Assembly (NCBI GenBank): GCA_903970515.1
Contig: CAJCJA010000026.1
Span: 1 to 53,711, forward strand
Source of the DNA: Candidatus Saccharibacteria bacterium CG_4_10_14_0_2_um_filter_52_9
Lineage (GTDB): Bacteria; Actinomycetota; Acidimicrobiia; Acidimicrobiales; RAAP-2
DNA: 53,711 bases
Reading direction: 5' to 3'
This document shows, in pieces, positions 32,415 to 42,286 of this stretch; positions within the stretch are counted from its first letter, which is position 1, and each line of letters opens with the position of its first letter. The translations under genes were made by a program, and so were the position numbers. Below the pieces are notes generated by a model that was given only the letters and a program-made list of their open reading frames with translations, ran no database searches and was not told the DNA's origin.

Positions 32415-34160
32415 CTAGCCCTTTGACGTGATCTTCATATGCAGTTCACGCTTCTGACGCTCCGTGATGTCCTTCGGTGCACCGGTCATGAGGTCCGTGC
32501 CCGACTGGGTCTTGGGATAGGCAATCACCTCGCGGATGTTCTCCTCGCCCGCGAAGATCGCGACCAAGCGGTCGATGCCGAACGCGAAGCCCGCGTGGGG
32601 AGGGGCACCGTACTTAAAGGCACTCAACAAGAACCCGAAGCGGTTCTGCGCTTCTTCGTCGCTGACACCGAGGGCGCTGAAGATGCGCGACTGAATGTCG
32701 GCGCGATGAATTCGTACCGATCCGCTGCCCAACTCCCATCCGTTGAGTACGAGGTCGTAGGCCTGTGAACGAACTTTGAGCGGGTCGGACGCGATCAAGT
32801 CAAGGTCCTCGACGTGCGGCATCGTGAAGGGATGATGCGCGGCAACCAGATTGCCGTCCTCATCGACGCCCTCGAACATGGGGAACTCGGTGACCCAGAC
32901 GTACTGGTGCGGACCCTCGCTGACGGGAGGCGAACCAATGGCGACGCGCAACGCGCCAAGCACCTTGCACGCGGGCGCGTATTCGTCGGCGACGCAGAGC
33001 AGGAGGTCACCCACCTGGGCGCCATCCACGCCGCGAATCGCGTTCGATTCCTCCTCAGAGAGAAAACGTGCCAAGGGTGACTCGAGCGAGTCACTGGTCA
33101 CTTTGAACCACGCAAGACCCTTCGCACCAAGTTCCTTCGCTTGCTCGGTCAATTGATCGAGGCGAGAGCGAGGGTAACTGGCCCCACCGGGCACGCGCAG
33201 CGCTTTCACGCACGGTGCCGAGAATGCTTTGACCTGGGTCGTGGCGAAGGCCGCCGACAGATCGTGTAGTTGCATGTCAAAACGAAGGTCAGGTTTGTCG
33301 GTGCCATAGCGATCAAGCGCGTGGGCCCAGGTCATGGACGGAATAGTCGACGGTCGCACGCCGGTCGCCGCCTCGGCGGCGTCGAGGACGGCGAGTGACA
33401 CGAAGGCGAGAATGTCGTCTTGGGTGACGAAGCTCGCCTCGAGGTCGAGTTGCGTGAACTCGAATTGTCGGTCCGCGCGCAGGTCCTCATCGCGCATACA
33501 ACGTGCGATCTGGAAGTAGCGGTCGAAGCCACCAACCATCAAGAGTTGTTTGGCGATCTGTGGACTCTGCGGTAACACGTAGTACTCGCCGGGGTGCAGA
33601 CGCGACGGCACGACGAACTCGCGCGAACCCTCGGGCGTGGGAGCCCATAGCAACGGCGTCTCCACCTCGCAAAAACCCTGCGCTTCCATGGAGCGTCGCA
33701 GCGACGAATTCACCTTGGCGCGCAAACGCAAGTTCACTTGCATGCGATCACGACGAAAGTCCAAGAACCGATAACGCAAACGCACCTGTTCGTCGATGTC
33801 GACGCGGTCGTCGAGTTGAAACGGTGGCGCTTCAGCGCTCGCGAGGATCTCCACCTCACACTCGGAGAGTTCGATGTCCCCAGTCGCGAGGCGTTCGTTG
33901 CGTGTCCCCTCGGGTCGCAGTGACACCGTGCCGGTGACCCGCACGACGTACTCGGGGCGAACGTCGAGCGAACCTTCGATGACGGCTTGAAGGATGCCCG
34001 AGCGATCACGCAGATCGAGAAACGCGAGGTGCTCGCCGTGCTCGCGACGTTTCGCAACCCAACCGCAGACACTCACGCGCGTACCCACCATCGAGGCATT
34101 CAGTGTCGCGCAGAGACAGTCACGCATGCTGGTGGCTTCGAAGTCGGTGGGCATGGTCAC
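32415..34160 (-). CDS. aspS: Aspartyl-tRNA synthetase
   Basis: 581 residues of the bacterial type. It has an N-terminal OB-fold anticodon domain (GTRVSVCGWVAKRREHG), class II motif 2 (RCMRDEDLRADRQFEFTQLDLE region), a GAD insertion, and motif 3 (FGIDRLVAIF). The bacterial-type C-terminus YPKTQSGTDLMTGAP is present. Whether it also charges tRNA-Asn cannot be read directly. The GTG at 34160 overlaps the hisS stop; an ATG two codons later is an alternative. Confidence 0.96.
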   Translation of the reverse strand: MTMPTDFEATSMRDCLCATLNASMVGTRVSVCGWVAKRREHGEHLAFLDLRDRSGILQAVIEGSLDVRPEYVVRVTGTVSLRPEGTRNERLATGDIELSECEVEILASAEAPPFQLDDRVDIDEQVRLRYRFLDFRRDRMQVNLRLRAKVNSSLRRSMEAQGFCEVETPLLWAPTPEGSREFVVPSRLHPGEYYVLPQSPQIAKQLLMVGGFDRYFQIARCMRDEDLRADRQFEFTQLDLEASFVTQDDILAFVSLAVLDAAEAATGVRPSTIPSMTWAHALDRYGTDKPDLRFDMQLHDLSAAFATTQVKAFSAPCVKALRVPGGASYPRSRLDQLTEQAKELGAKGLAWFKVTSDSLESPLARFLSEEESNAIRGVDGAQVGDLLLCVADEYAPACKVLGALRVAIGSPPVSEGPHQYVWVTEFPMFEGVDEDGNLVAAHHPFTMPHVEDLDLIASDPLKVRSQAYDLVLNGWELGSGSVRIHRADIQSRIFSALGVSDEEAQNRFGFLLSAFKYGAPPHAGFAFGIDRLVAIFAGEENIREVIAYPKTQSGTDLMTGAPKDITERQKRELHMKITSKG

Positions 34161-35443
34161 GTCACTTTGAGTCGTTGGGCGAGGATCGCGAACAGGTCGA
34201 CTTGGGCGACGCGCTCTTGTGTCGTTCCGAAATCCCCGCTGCGCAGGTCCTTCATCGTAACCTCCTGCGCCGCAAGTTCTTGGGCGCCGAGCAACAGGGC
34301 CAGTCGCGCGCCCGACTTGTCAGCCAGTTTCATCTGGGATTTCATGGAGCGCTGGTCGTAGGCGCGATCAACGCTGTAGCCCTCGTGACGTAGTCGATCG
34401 AGCAGCACCGAGCCCGCCTCACCCCCCACGGTATCGACAAGGAAGATGTCGAGTTCACGCTGCGCGCCGAAGGCGCCCGTGACGCCTTCGGCGTCGAGGG
34501 TCAGCAAGAGACGCTCAACACCGGAACCGAAGCCAATACCGCTGGTGGGTTTGCCGCCGAGTTGTTCGACGAGTCCGTCGTAACGACCTCCCCCACCAAT
34601 CGCGTTCTGGGCGCCCTCGAGGGCGTCGGACACGAATTCGAAGGTCGTGCGACTGTAGTAGTCGAATCCACGCACCAAACGTGGTTCGACGCTCGCGTCG
34701 ATACCCAGCGCGACAAGCCCCGCGCGCACGACGTCAAAGTGCGCGCGGCAGTCGTCGCAGAGATGATCGATGAGCATGGGCGCCTTGTCGGTCACCGCGA
34801 CACAGCGTTCGTTCTTACAATCGAGCACGCGCAGCGGATTCTCACTCCAGGTGGTGGCGTGTTCGTCGCAGAGTTCGTCAGCGTGCTGGGACAGGTACTC
34901 GCGCAACAAGGCCACGTAGGCGGCTCGACACTGCGCGTGACCCATGGAATTGATCAGCAGACGAAATCGACGAAGCCCAAGGTCCTCGAAGAATCGCTGC
35001 GCCAAAGAAACGACCTCGACGTCAATCATCGGGTCGTCGGTGCCGAGCACCTCGACCCCCAACTGGTGGTGTTGACGGTAGCGACCTGCCTGGGGACGTT
35101 CGTAGCGAAAGGCCGGCGTGAAGTACCACGCCTTGAACGGCGTCGTCGGATTGTGTTGGATGAAGGCGCGCACGATCGGCGCGGTACCCTCTGGTCGCAG
35201 CGCGAAGGTGCGATTCCCTCGGTCCTCGAAAACGTACATCTCCTTTCGCGCGACTTCGCTCTGCTCACCGATGCCGCGCTTGAACACCCCGACGTCTTCG
35301 AACAATGGTGTGATGGCGAGGTGAAAACCGTAACGGTGCGCGAAACCGGCGAATGTCGCGACGAGACCTTCCCAGCGTGCGGAATCGACTCCCAGTACAT
35401 CGTGGGTCCCGATGGGCGCCTTAAACGGCGGCGAATCACTCAT
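34157..35443 (-). CDS. hisS: Histidyl-tRNA synthetase
   Basis: 428 residues, class II. The core has the family motifs APIGTHDVLG at the N-terminus, LRPEGTAPIVRAF, PQAGRYRQHHQLGVE, LVRGFDYYSRTTFEF and GGGGRYDGLVEQLGG, and a C-terminal anticodon-binding domain (IFLVDTVG...LLLGAQELA). The ATG overlaps the relA stop (ATGA). Adjacent to aspS, an arrangement found in many bacteria. Confidence 0.96.
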   Translation of the reverse strand: MSDSPPFKAPIGTHDVLGVDSARWEGLVATFAGFAHRYGFHLAITPLFEDVGVFKRGIGEQSEVARKEMYVFEDRGNRTFALRPEGTAPIVRAFIQHNPTTPFKAWYFTPAFRYERPQAGRYRQHHQLGVEVLGTDDPMIDVEVVSLAQRFFEDLGLRRFRLLINSMGHAQCRAAYVALLREYLSQHADELCDEHATTWSENPLRVLDCKNERCVAVTDKAPMLIDHLCDDCRAHFDVVRAGLVALGIDASVEPRLVRGFDYYSRTTFEFVSDALEGAQNAIGGGGRYDGLVEQLGGKPTSGIGFGSGVERLLLTLDAEGVTGAFGAQRELDIFLVDTVGGEAGSVLLDRLRHEGYSVDRAYDQRSMKSQMKLADKSGARLALLLGAQELAAQEVTMKDLRSGDFGTTQERVAQVDLFAILAQRLKVT

Positions 35444-37650
35444 GAAGATTTATTCTGTCCTGGCAGCTGGCGGAAGGCGTCAAAGACGCCGTCGACGCCC
35501 TTCAACGCCGCCAAGAGACTACTCAGGTGCGCCGGGTCCGCGAGTTCCACGTCAAAGACCATGCGGACAATCCTTGCGCCCGACGTCGTGGTCGAACTCG
35601 AGATGATGTTGAGGTGATATTCCGCGACCACCTTGGAAACATCGAGCAGGAGTCGCGAACGATCAAAGGCCATGACTTCCAAGACCGCTCGGTATTGGCC
35701 GCCACTCGAGCCGTCCCACTCGACGTCGATGATTCGCTCGCCCAACCGGTTCGCGAGCGCGACGGCGTTCGAACAATCGTCGCGGTGGATCGACACGCCG
35801 CGCCCCTGAGTAATGAAACCCATGATTGGATCGCCCGGCACCGGCGAACAACAGCGCGCCAAGTGGATCATCACGTCGTCGAGTCCTTCGACGTAGACCC
35901 CTGCCGTTCGTCGAGCGGTGCGGTTGACGCGAGGCGCGCGCGTGACCGTCGTGGGCAGTTGCTCGGCGTCACCGCCGTGCAGTTCTCGACTGAGGCGCTG
36001 CACCACGGCGAGTGCGGAGATCTGATTGGAGTCGATCGCCATGAACAGGGCGTCGATATCCTCGAGGTTGAGTGCGGCGATGACGGCGTCGAGTGCGCTT
36101 GAGGAGAGCGACGTCGCGATAGGCAGTCCCTCTCGACGAAGGGCCTTGGTGAGTTCCTCGCGTCCGCCTTCGATCGCGTCCTCGCGTCGCTCGCGCTGGA
36201 ACCATTGGCGGATCTTTGACTTCGCGCGCGAGGAGACGGCGATGTTGAGCCAGTCCCTCGAGGGACCGGCGGTGTCGTTCTTACTGGTGACGATCTCGAC
36301 GACGTCGGCTGAATGGAGCACGGTTTCGAGCGGCACGAGTCGTCCGTTCACCTTCGCTCCCACGCAATGATGACCCACTTCGGTGTGCACGGCGTAAGCG
36401 AAGTCAATTGTCGTCGCCCCTTCAATCAACGCGATGACGCGCCCCTTGGGCGTGAAGACGTAGACCTCGTCTTGTCCAAGGTCGAGTTTGAGCGCTTCGA
36501 GAAACGCGATCGGGTCAGCCTCTTCTTCCTCCACGTCGGCGAGACGTTGCATCCAGGCGATCTCGTGACTCGACGCACCTTCCTTGTACCCCCAGTGCGC
36601 GGCAACGCCGAACTCGGCACGTCGGTGCATCTCTTGGGTGCGCACCTGCACCTCGACGGACTTGCCGCGAGGACCAATCACGGTCGTGTGCAGTGACTGA
36701 TACAGGTTGAACTTTGGCGAATTGATGTAGTCCTTGAAGCGACCCTGCACCGGTGACCACAGCGCGTGAATCGCCCCGAGCACCGCCCAGCAGTCGCGTT
36801 CCTCCTCGACGATGACGCGCATGCCCACGAGGTCGAAGATCTCGTCGAATTCCTTGCCACCCACCACCATCTTCTCGTAGATGCTCCAAAGATGCTTCGG
36901 TCGCCCACGCACGTCGGCCTTGATGCCGAAGGTGTCGAGTTTCTCGCTGAGCGCGTCCATCACCTCGTCGAGATACGCTTCGCGCTCGGGCTGACGCGCG
37001 GCGACCATCTGCTCGATCTCGGCATAACGCTTGGGGTGCAGCGTCGCGAAGCTCAAATCCTCGAGTTGCCACTTGACCTGCTGGACCCCAAGTCGGTGCG
37101 CGAGGGGTGCGTAGACGTCGAGCGTCTCTTGGGCGATCGCGCGCTGTCGGTTCATGGGCATGACCGAGATCGTGCGCATGTTGTGGAGTCGGTCGGCGAG
37201 CTTGATCAACAGGACCCGCCAGTCGCGCGCCATGGCGATGAACATCTTTCGAATGGTCGCCGCCTGTTGGGCCTCTTTGGAGTCGAACTCGAGTCGGTCG
37301 AGTTTGGTAACCCCGTCAACGACGGCGGCGACCTGCTCGCCGAACTCCTCGGCGAGCCATTTGGTGGTCACCCCCGTGTCCTCGACGGCGTCGTGCAGAA
37401 GTGCCGCGACGATCGTGGGCTCGTCGAGACCCAAGTCGGCGGTGATGTCAGCGACCGCGATGGGGTGGGTCACGTAGGGTTCGCCCGTACGTCGAAGTTG
37501 TCCTTCGTGCGCGTTGATGGCGACGACGCCCGCGCGCCGGATCAATTCGACGTCGCCAGTCTCGTGATGCTCGAGAAAACGCCCAATGAGACGCTCAATC
37601 GAGCTCGTCAGCGCGGGGTCGGCTGAGGAGCGGGACGTGAGACTGACCAT
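35440..37650 (-). CDS. relA: Bifunctional (p)ppGpp synthetase/hydrolase
   Basis: 736-residue Rel protein controlling the stringent response. The hydrolase HD domain is intact (His-62, His-86/Asp-87 in LLHDAVEDT, Asp-153 in KLADRLHNMRT). The synthetase domain follows (GRPKHLWSIYEKM; FDLVGMRVIV; YQSLHTTV), then TGS (VYVFTPKGRVIALIEGATTIDFAYAVH) and a C-terminal ACT domain. It should both make and degrade the alarmone. The ATG lies six bases after TAGGCT with no Shine-Dalgarno, indicating an internal leaderless promoter after secF. Confidence 0.96.
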   Translation of the reverse strand: MVSLTSRSSADPALTSSIERLIGRFLEHHETGDVELIRRAGVVAINAHEGQLRRTGEPYVTHPIAVADITADLGLDEPTIVAALLHDAVEDTGVTTKWLAEEFGEQVAAVVDGVTKLDRLEFDSKEAQQAATIRKMFIAMARDWRVLLIKLADRLHNMRTISVMPMNRQRAIAQETLDVYAPLAHRLGVQQVKWQLEDLSFATLHPKRYAEIEQMVAARQPEREAYLDEVMDALSEKLDTFGIKADVRGRPKHLWSIYEKMVVGGKEFDEIFDLVGMRVIVEEERDCWAVLGAIHALWSPVQGRFKDYINSPKFNLYQSLHTTVIGPRGKSVEVQVRTQEMHRRAEFGVAAHWGYKEGASSHEIAWMQRLADVEEEEADPIAFLEALKLDLGQDEVYVFTPKGRVIALIEGATTIDFAYAVHTEVGHHCVGAKVNGRLVPLETVLHSADVVEIVTSKNDTAGPSRDWLNIAVSSRAKSKIRQWFQRERREDAIEGGREELTKALRREGLPIATSLSSSALDAVIAALNLEDIDALFMAIDSNQISALAVVQRLSRELHGGDAEQLPTTVTRAPRVNRTARRTAGVYVEGLDDVMIHLARCCSPVPGDPIMGFITQGRGVSIHRDDCSNAVALANRLGERIIDVEWDGSSGGQYRAVLEVMAFDRSRLLLDVSKVVAEYHLNIISSSTTTSGARIVRMVFDVELADPAHLSSLLAALKGVDGVFDAFRQLPGQNKSS

Positions 37651-37656
37651 AGGGTC

Positions 37657-37662
37657 AGCCTA
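37657..37662 (-). promoter_or_regulatory. Candidate leaderless -10 element (TAGGCT) for relA
   Basis: TAGGCT on the minus strand ends six bases before the relA ATG (37650), in the 20-base gap after secF. The same hexamer with the same spacing precedes pdxS. It would let relA be expressed independently of the sec genes. Confidence 0.45.
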
Positions 37663-37670
37663 CCGGTGCC

Positions 37671-38795
37671 CTAGCGCCGTTTCTGCTTGCGAGCTCGCGG
37701 TGTGACGTAGCTCGATGTGCGTGGTGTGCGCGTGGTCGTCGGTCCCGTGCCACGAACGCTGCCCTCCACGCCCAAGAGCGCCGCACTCGAGGGGCTCAAG
37801 ATGCGGTGATCACTACGTGAGGCGACGCGCGCCGCGAGATCGCGAAAACGAGGCTCGCGCTCCTTCATCATCGCAAGCAGCGGGCTCGCAATAAAGATCG
37901 ACGAGTACGCACCACTCAACAAACCGACGAACAACGCGAGTCCGTAACTCTGCAGGGTCGTCGCCCCGAGAATGTACGCGCCCACGACGAGCACCGAGAA
38001 CACCGGCAAGATCGCGACCAAGGACGTGTTGATGGAGCGAGCGAGCGTCTGGTTCATCGAGAGATTGACCATCTCGCCGTACGTGATGTCACCTGACTTG
38101 AGGACTCCTCCCGTGTTGTCGCGCACGCGGTCAAAGACGACGACCGTGTCGTACAGCGAATAACCCAGGATGGTCAAAATCGCGATCACCGTGTCGGGGG
38201 TGATCTGCAGTCCAAAGAGCGAATACACACCAATGGTGACCAGCAAGTCGTGCACCATCGCGATGAAGGCGGCGAGGGCCATCTTCGGTTCGAAACGGAT
38301 GCTGATGTAGCCAACGACGGCGATGAAGAAGATGATCAACGCTTCGAGCGCGCGATCGGTGATTTGCGATCCCCACGTGGGGCCGACACTGCTGGTCGAG
38401 ACCTGGATCGGATTGACGTCAGCGACCTTTGCCATGGCGTTGACGACGTCGTTGGTCACAATCGTCTGGTTCGCCGATGAAAGATTGTTCAAGTCGGCGG
38501 TGACCTCATAGGTGTCACTGCCGAGCTTCTCGACCGTGGGTAACGTGAGGCCCGCCTTCTCGACGGCGGTGGTCATCGTGGCGATCGAGGTGTTCGGCGC
38601 GAGCACCTCCCACGAATCGCCGCCCTTGAAGTCGATGCCGAGGTTGAAGCCACGGATGCTCAAGGATCCAATACCCACGACGATGATGATCATCGAGATC
38701 GTGAACCACACGCGTCGACGCCCGACGAAGTCAATCGTCGTGAGACCGCGGTAGAGGCGCTGGAAGCGGTTGGGCGTCTTTTCGACGTCACTCAT
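37671..38795 (-). CDS. secF: Protein translocase subunit SecF
   Basis: 374 residues with six membrane segments and a large extracytoplasmic loop after the first. The family motifs GFNLGIDFKGGDSWEV, and VGPTWGSQITDRALEALIIF are visible, and the membrane domain includes ILTILGYSLYDTVVVFDRVRDN. SecF and SecD use the proton gradient to pull exported proteins across the membrane. The C-terminal tail (about 330-374) is basic and low-complexity. It overlaps the end of secD by 8 bases. Confidence 0.95.
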   Translation of the reverse strand: MSDVEKTPNRFQRLYRGLTTIDFVGRRRVWFTISMIIIVVGIGSLSIRGFNLGIDFKGGDSWEVLAPNTSIATMTTAVEKAGLTLPTVEKLGSDTYEVTADLNNLSSANQTIVTNDVVNAMAKVADVNPIQVSTSSVGPTWGSQITDRALEALIIFFIAVVGYISIRFEPKMALAAFIAMVHDLLVTIGVYSLFGLQITPDTVIAILTILGYSLYDTVVVFDRVRDNTGGVLKSGDITYGEMVNLSMNQTLARSINTSLVAILPVFSVLVVGAYILGATTLQSYGLALFVGLLSGAYSSIFIASPLLAMMKEREPRFRDLAARVASRSDHRILSPSSAALLGVEGSVRGTGPTTTRTPRTSSYVTPRARKQKRR

Positions 38796-40290
38796 GCGCG
38801 ACTCCGGGGGTCAAACCCGCGGCCATGGAAATCGCCGACGTACTGTCCGAACTTCGTCGCCCGAGCAAGATCACGATTGGTCGGGTGAAGTACCAGGTGA
38901 TCGCGACGTCCATCAAGGTGGAGAGCCCGAGGAAGAAGGCGAATCCTCGCACGTCACCGACCGCAATGATGTAGAGCAAAACTGCCGCCAAGAGACTCAC
39001 GGTGTCCGCCGCCAATACGGTTCGCCACGCAGACTTAAATCCGCGGTCGACCGAGGAACGCACGGAACGCCCGGCGCGCGCTTCATCCTTCAAGCGTTCG
39101 AAATACACGATGTAACTGTCGACCGTGATACCAATGGACACAATCAATCCGGTAACACCAGCCAAATCGAAACTCGGGGCGAAGGCGGTATGGCCCAGCG
39201 CAGAGATGATGGCCCAGAGGAGTGCCGCCGTCACGCCGAGACCGAGGACAATCACGAGACCGAGCGCCCGGTAGTAGAGGATCGTGTACAGCAGGACCAG
39301 AGCGAGTCCCACCAGACCGGCACCAAGACCCGCGACGAGTGAGCTATGACCCAATGTCGGCGACACCGTGACCGTGTTCAGCGCGACTAAGCGAACGGGG
39401 AGCGAACCGAATTCCATGGCGAGCGCCAAGTTCTTCGCGGACGCCTCGGTGAAGGAACCAGAGATCTCGCCTTGACCGTCGAAGGACGTGAAGCTCGCCT
39501 GCGACGGCTGAATGAGCGGTGCCGACTGGACGACGCCGTCGAGTTCGATGGCGAGTTCGGCGTGGAAGTTCTCCTCGGCGACCTTGTCCCACAACGGACT
39601 ACCAGCACCGGTGAGGGTGTAGTTCACGACCCAAGCCCCCACCTGATCTTGTTGGGCGACGGCGGACTTGACTGATTTACCGGTCAACTGCGCGGGTCCC
39701 AGGACGTAACGATCCGACGTGCCGAGTCCGGGCAGGATCACCGTCGACGACGCCACGTCGTTGGCGGGAAGTGTTGACTTCATATTGGTGTAGGCGGGAT
39801 CGAGCGCGATGTTGTTCGTCGGTTCGCCGGTCGAGGTGTTGACGTCGAGGTTCGCCGCCGTCAGGGCGTAACTACTCGCGCACGCCGGCACGGTCTTGAC
39901 GGCTTTCGCTTTCGCCGAGGGCGCGGTCGTCTCGCAGAGCACCGGTCGAAAGAGGAGTTGCGCGGTTTGGCCCACGGCGGCGAGCACGGCACGAGCGTTC
40001 TTCACCCCCGGCACGCTCACGACGACGTTCTTTCCCTGGAGGTTCACCTCCGCGCCTGAAACGCCGAGTCCATTCACACGGTTGTTCAGAATCGTGACGA
40101 CTTCTTGCATATCGGACTTGGTCGCGTGCGTCGCGGGTTTGTAGACGACCGACAGACCGCCGGCGAGGTCGAGCCCGAGTTTGGGTCCCCAACCGAGTGC
40201 GAGCGTCGTACCGAGCGCGCCAAAGGCAATGGCAATCGTCAAGAAGAGACTGACGACCAAAGATCGCCGCGATCCTACCTTTGGCGCCAT
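38788..40290 (-). CDS. secD: Protein translocase subunit SecD
   Basis: 500 residues. An N-terminal membrane segment is followed by the D1 motif region (GPKLGLDLAGGLSVVYKP), a large periplasmic domain and five membrane helices containing GITVDSYIVYFERLKDEARAG. The insert at about 130-200 is rich in Thr, Ala and Ser and looks lineage-specific. The ATG overlaps the yajC stop (TAATG). Partner of SecF and YajC. Confidence 0.95.
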   Translation of the reverse strand: MAPKVGSRRSLVVSLFLTIAIAFGALGTTLALGWGPKLGLDLAGGLSVVYKPATHATKSDMQEVVTILNNRVNGLGVSGAEVNLQGKNVVVSVPGVKNARAVLAAVGQTAQLLFRPVLCETTAPSAKAKAVKTVPACASSYALTAANLDVNTSTGEPTNNIALDPAYTNMKSTLPANDVASSTVILPGLGTSDRYVLGPAQLTGKSVKSAVAQQDQVGAWVVNYTLTGAGSPLWDKVAEENFHAELAIELDGVVQSAPLIQPSQASFTSFDGQGEISGSFTEASAKNLALAMEFGSLPVRLVALNTVTVSPTLGHSSLVAGLGAGLVGLALVLLYTILYYRALGLVIVLGLGVTAALLWAIISALGHTAFAPSFDLAGVTGLIVSIGITVDSYIVYFERLKDEARAGRSVRSSVDRGFKSAWRTVLAADTVSLLAAVLLYIIAVGDVRGFAFFLGLSTLMDVAITWYFTRPIVILLGRRSSDSTSAISMAAGLTPGVAHE

Positions 40291-40622
40291 TACTTCTGAT
40301 CGCCTTCTTGGGTGTTGTCGTCGGTGCTTTCGGGAGTGGGCTCGGGTGCGGGGTCAAAGCGACGCGCGATCGCCGTGGGGATGAAATCGAGCTCGACGCC
40401 ACCGGGGGTCCGCAACGTAATGAACTCGTCGGTCATTTTCGTCACGGTGCCCACGAAGCCACCGATCGTCTGCGCGCGCTCGCCCACGTCGACTTTCTTG
40501 GTCTGCTGACGCGCGGCCTTTTGACGCTTGGAACGAGGTCGGAGATAGAAGAAGTACAGCGCTCCAAACACCAGGGCGTAAACAATCAAAATGCTTGATG
40601 AGCCGCTTGAAGCTGCGAACAT
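40290..40622 (-). CDS. yajC: Preprotein translocase subunit YajC
   Basis: 110 residues: one N-terminal membrane helix (ILIVYALVFGALYFFYLRP) and a short cytoplasmic domain with VDVGERAQTIGGFVGTVTKM and FITLRTPGGVELDFIPTAI, typical YajC. The acidic tail is Glu/Asp-rich. The ATG at 40622 was chosen over an earlier one because GGAGGAAACG lies directly upstream. TAGGGT at 40657-40652 is a likely -10 for the yajC-secD-secF unit. Confidence 0.92.
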   Translation of the reverse strand: MFAASSGSSSILIVYALVFGALYFFYLRPRSKRQKAARQQTKKVDVGERAQTIGGFVGTVTKMTDEFITLRTPGGVELDFIPTAIARRFDPAPEPTPESTDDNTQEGDQK

Positions 40623-40676
40623 GAACGTTTCCTCCGTCAATAGACAAAGAAACCCTAGTCGCTGGCGGCCTTCTGC

Positions 40677-41717
40677 CTAGAAAAGACCGCCGCCGCGTGG
40701 CGTTATCCCCAGGTGCGCGAACGCTTTGTCGGTACCCACGCGACCTCGAGGCGTGCGAATCAAGAGTCCTTCGCGCAATAGGTACGGCTCGTACGCGTCT
40801 TCGATCGTGGCGGGCTCTTCACCACACGCGTGCGCGAGCGTCGTGAGACCAATGGGCTGGTGAGCGAACTGGCCGCACAACAGGTTCAGTATCCTACGGT
40901 CGATTTTGTCAAGTCCATACTTATCTACGCCGAAAAGCTCCAACGCCTCGATCGCGAGCGCTTGGTCGACGAAGTCGCGTCCCTGCACCGCGGCGAAGTC
41001 ACGCACGCGTCGAAGGAGCCGATTGGCGATCCTCGGCGTCCCCCGACTTCGCAACGCGATCGTCGTCGCCGCGTCGGGACGAAGATCGACCCCGAGCAGG
41101 TTCGCCGAACGTTGCGCGATGACAGCGAGTTCGTCGACGTCATAGAGGTCAAGTTGACCAATGAATCCGAAACGGTCACGCAGGGGCGCCGCGACCAGTC
41201 CGGTACGCGTGGTCGCCCCGACGAGGGTGAAGTTGGGCAAATCCAATCGGATGGACCTCGCCGAAGGGCCTCGTCCAATCATGACGTCGAGTCGTCGCTC
41301 CTCCATCGCGGGATAGAGCACTTCTTCGACGGCCCGGCTGAGCCGATGAATCTCGTCGATGAAGAGCACGTCGCCATCTTGAAGGTCGGTCAACAACGCG
41401 GCGAGGTCACCGGGGCGCGATAAGACGGGACCTGACGTGATGCGAAGCCCCGATCCCATCTCGACGGCGACGATGCTCGCGAGCGACGTCTTTCCAAGTC
41501 CGGGAGGACCCGCGAACAAGAGGTGATCGGACGTCTGGTTTCTCGCCTTCGCCGAGCCGAGGACGATCTCGAGGTGTCGCACGAGTTCGCGCTGTCCCAC
41601 GAAATCGGCGAGTGAACTCGGCCGCAACGACACCTCAGCGCGACGCTCGTGCTCGTCGGCGATGGGCGCGACGACGCTCACGTTCAGTTCTTCAAGATCG
41701 ATGTCGCGCGAACTCAT
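40677..41717 (-). CDS. ruvB: Holliday junction branch migration ATPase RuvB
   Basis: 346 residues. AAA+ motor with RPSSLADFVGQ, Walker A GPPGLGKTS (70-78), Walker B LFIDEIHRLSRAVEEVLYPAMEE, sensor 1 GATTRTGLVAAPLRDRFG and a C-terminal winged helix (RTPRGRVGTDKAFAHLG). It drives branch migration with RuvA. It overlaps ruvA by 4 bases. Confidence 0.97.
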   Translation of the reverse strand: MSSRDIDLEELNVSVVAPIADEHERRAEVSLRPSSLADFVGQRELVRHLEIVLGSAKARNQTSDHLLFAGPPGLGKTSLASIVAVEMGSGLRITSGPVLSRPGDLAALLTDLQDGDVLFIDEIHRLSRAVEEVLYPAMEERRLDVMIGRGPSARSIRLDLPNFTLVGATTRTGLVAAPLRDRFGFIGQLDLYDVDELAVIAQRSANLLGVDLRPDAATTIALRSRGTPRIANRLLRRVRDFAAVQGRDFVDQALAIEALELFGVDKYGLDKIDRRILNLLCGQFAHQPIGLTTLAHACGEEPATIEDAYEPYLLREGLLIRTPRGRVGTDKAFAHLGITPRGGGLF

Positions 41718-42286
41718 CGTCGCCCCAACCGATGCAGCGCGACGCGTAAGGCTTGGGCCTCGTCCTCAGGAAGGTCCACACCCTCGAGTGCTCCACGTAT
41801 CTCCTGACTGGAATACCCAAGCCCGCGTAACGCGTCGTCAATCTCGCCCGAAACGCGCAGCAGCGCGCGCTCAGAGTCGTCGATGCCGCTGACGACCAGT
41901 TTTCCCTTTAGTTCGAGCACTATGCGGCTCGCGGTCTTCGCCCCGATGCCCGGAATCGTCGCGACGCGTTTGACGTCGCCACATTCGATGGCGCCAGCGA
42001 GTTCGTTCGTGCTCATCGTGCGCAGCGCCGCCAACGCGGTCGATGGTCCAACGCCAGGAGTGACGAGCAGTAATTCGAAGAACTCGCGATCGGCGTAGGT
42101 TTCAAATCCGTAGAGGACAATCGCGTCGGCGCGCACGACGGTGTAGATGAAGAGTTCCAAATCCTCACCGCTGCGGTAACTCTGCGACGAACCGAGGTGC
42201 ACCTCGTAACCCACACCGTTGACGTCGAGCACGATCGCACCGTTTAGGTGCTGGTGTACGACACGTCCGCGCAGCCAGCCGATCAC
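41714..42286 (-). CDS. ruvA: Holliday junction DNA helicase subunit RuvA
   Basis: 190 residues: N-terminal OB domain (MIGWLRGRVVHQHLNGAIVL...), two helix-hairpin-helix motifs (LLVTPGVGPSTALAAL; VATIPGIGAKTASRIVLEL) and a small C-terminal domain that contacts RuvB (ALRGLGYSSQEIRGAL). Tetramers of this protein hold the four-way junction. It overlaps ruvC and ruvB by 4 bases on either side. Confidence 0.96.
   Translation of the reverse strand: MIGWLRGRVVHQHLNGAIVLDVNGVGYEVHLGSSQSYRSGEDLELFIYTVVRADAIVLYGFETYADREFFELLLVTPGVGPSTALAALRTMSTNELAGAIECGDVKRVATIPGIGAKTASRIVLELKGKLVVSGIDDSERALLRVSGEIDDALRGLGYSSQEIRGALEGVDLPEDEAQALRVALHRLGRR

Noticed and set aside
34562-35617. 351-codon plus-strand open frame opposite hisS
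   Set aside because: Antisense shadow of a complete, conserved hisS; no family features and no ribosome site.
36766-37626. 286-codon plus-strand open frame opposite relA
   Set aside because: Antisense shadow; relA has all its domains intact on the other strand.
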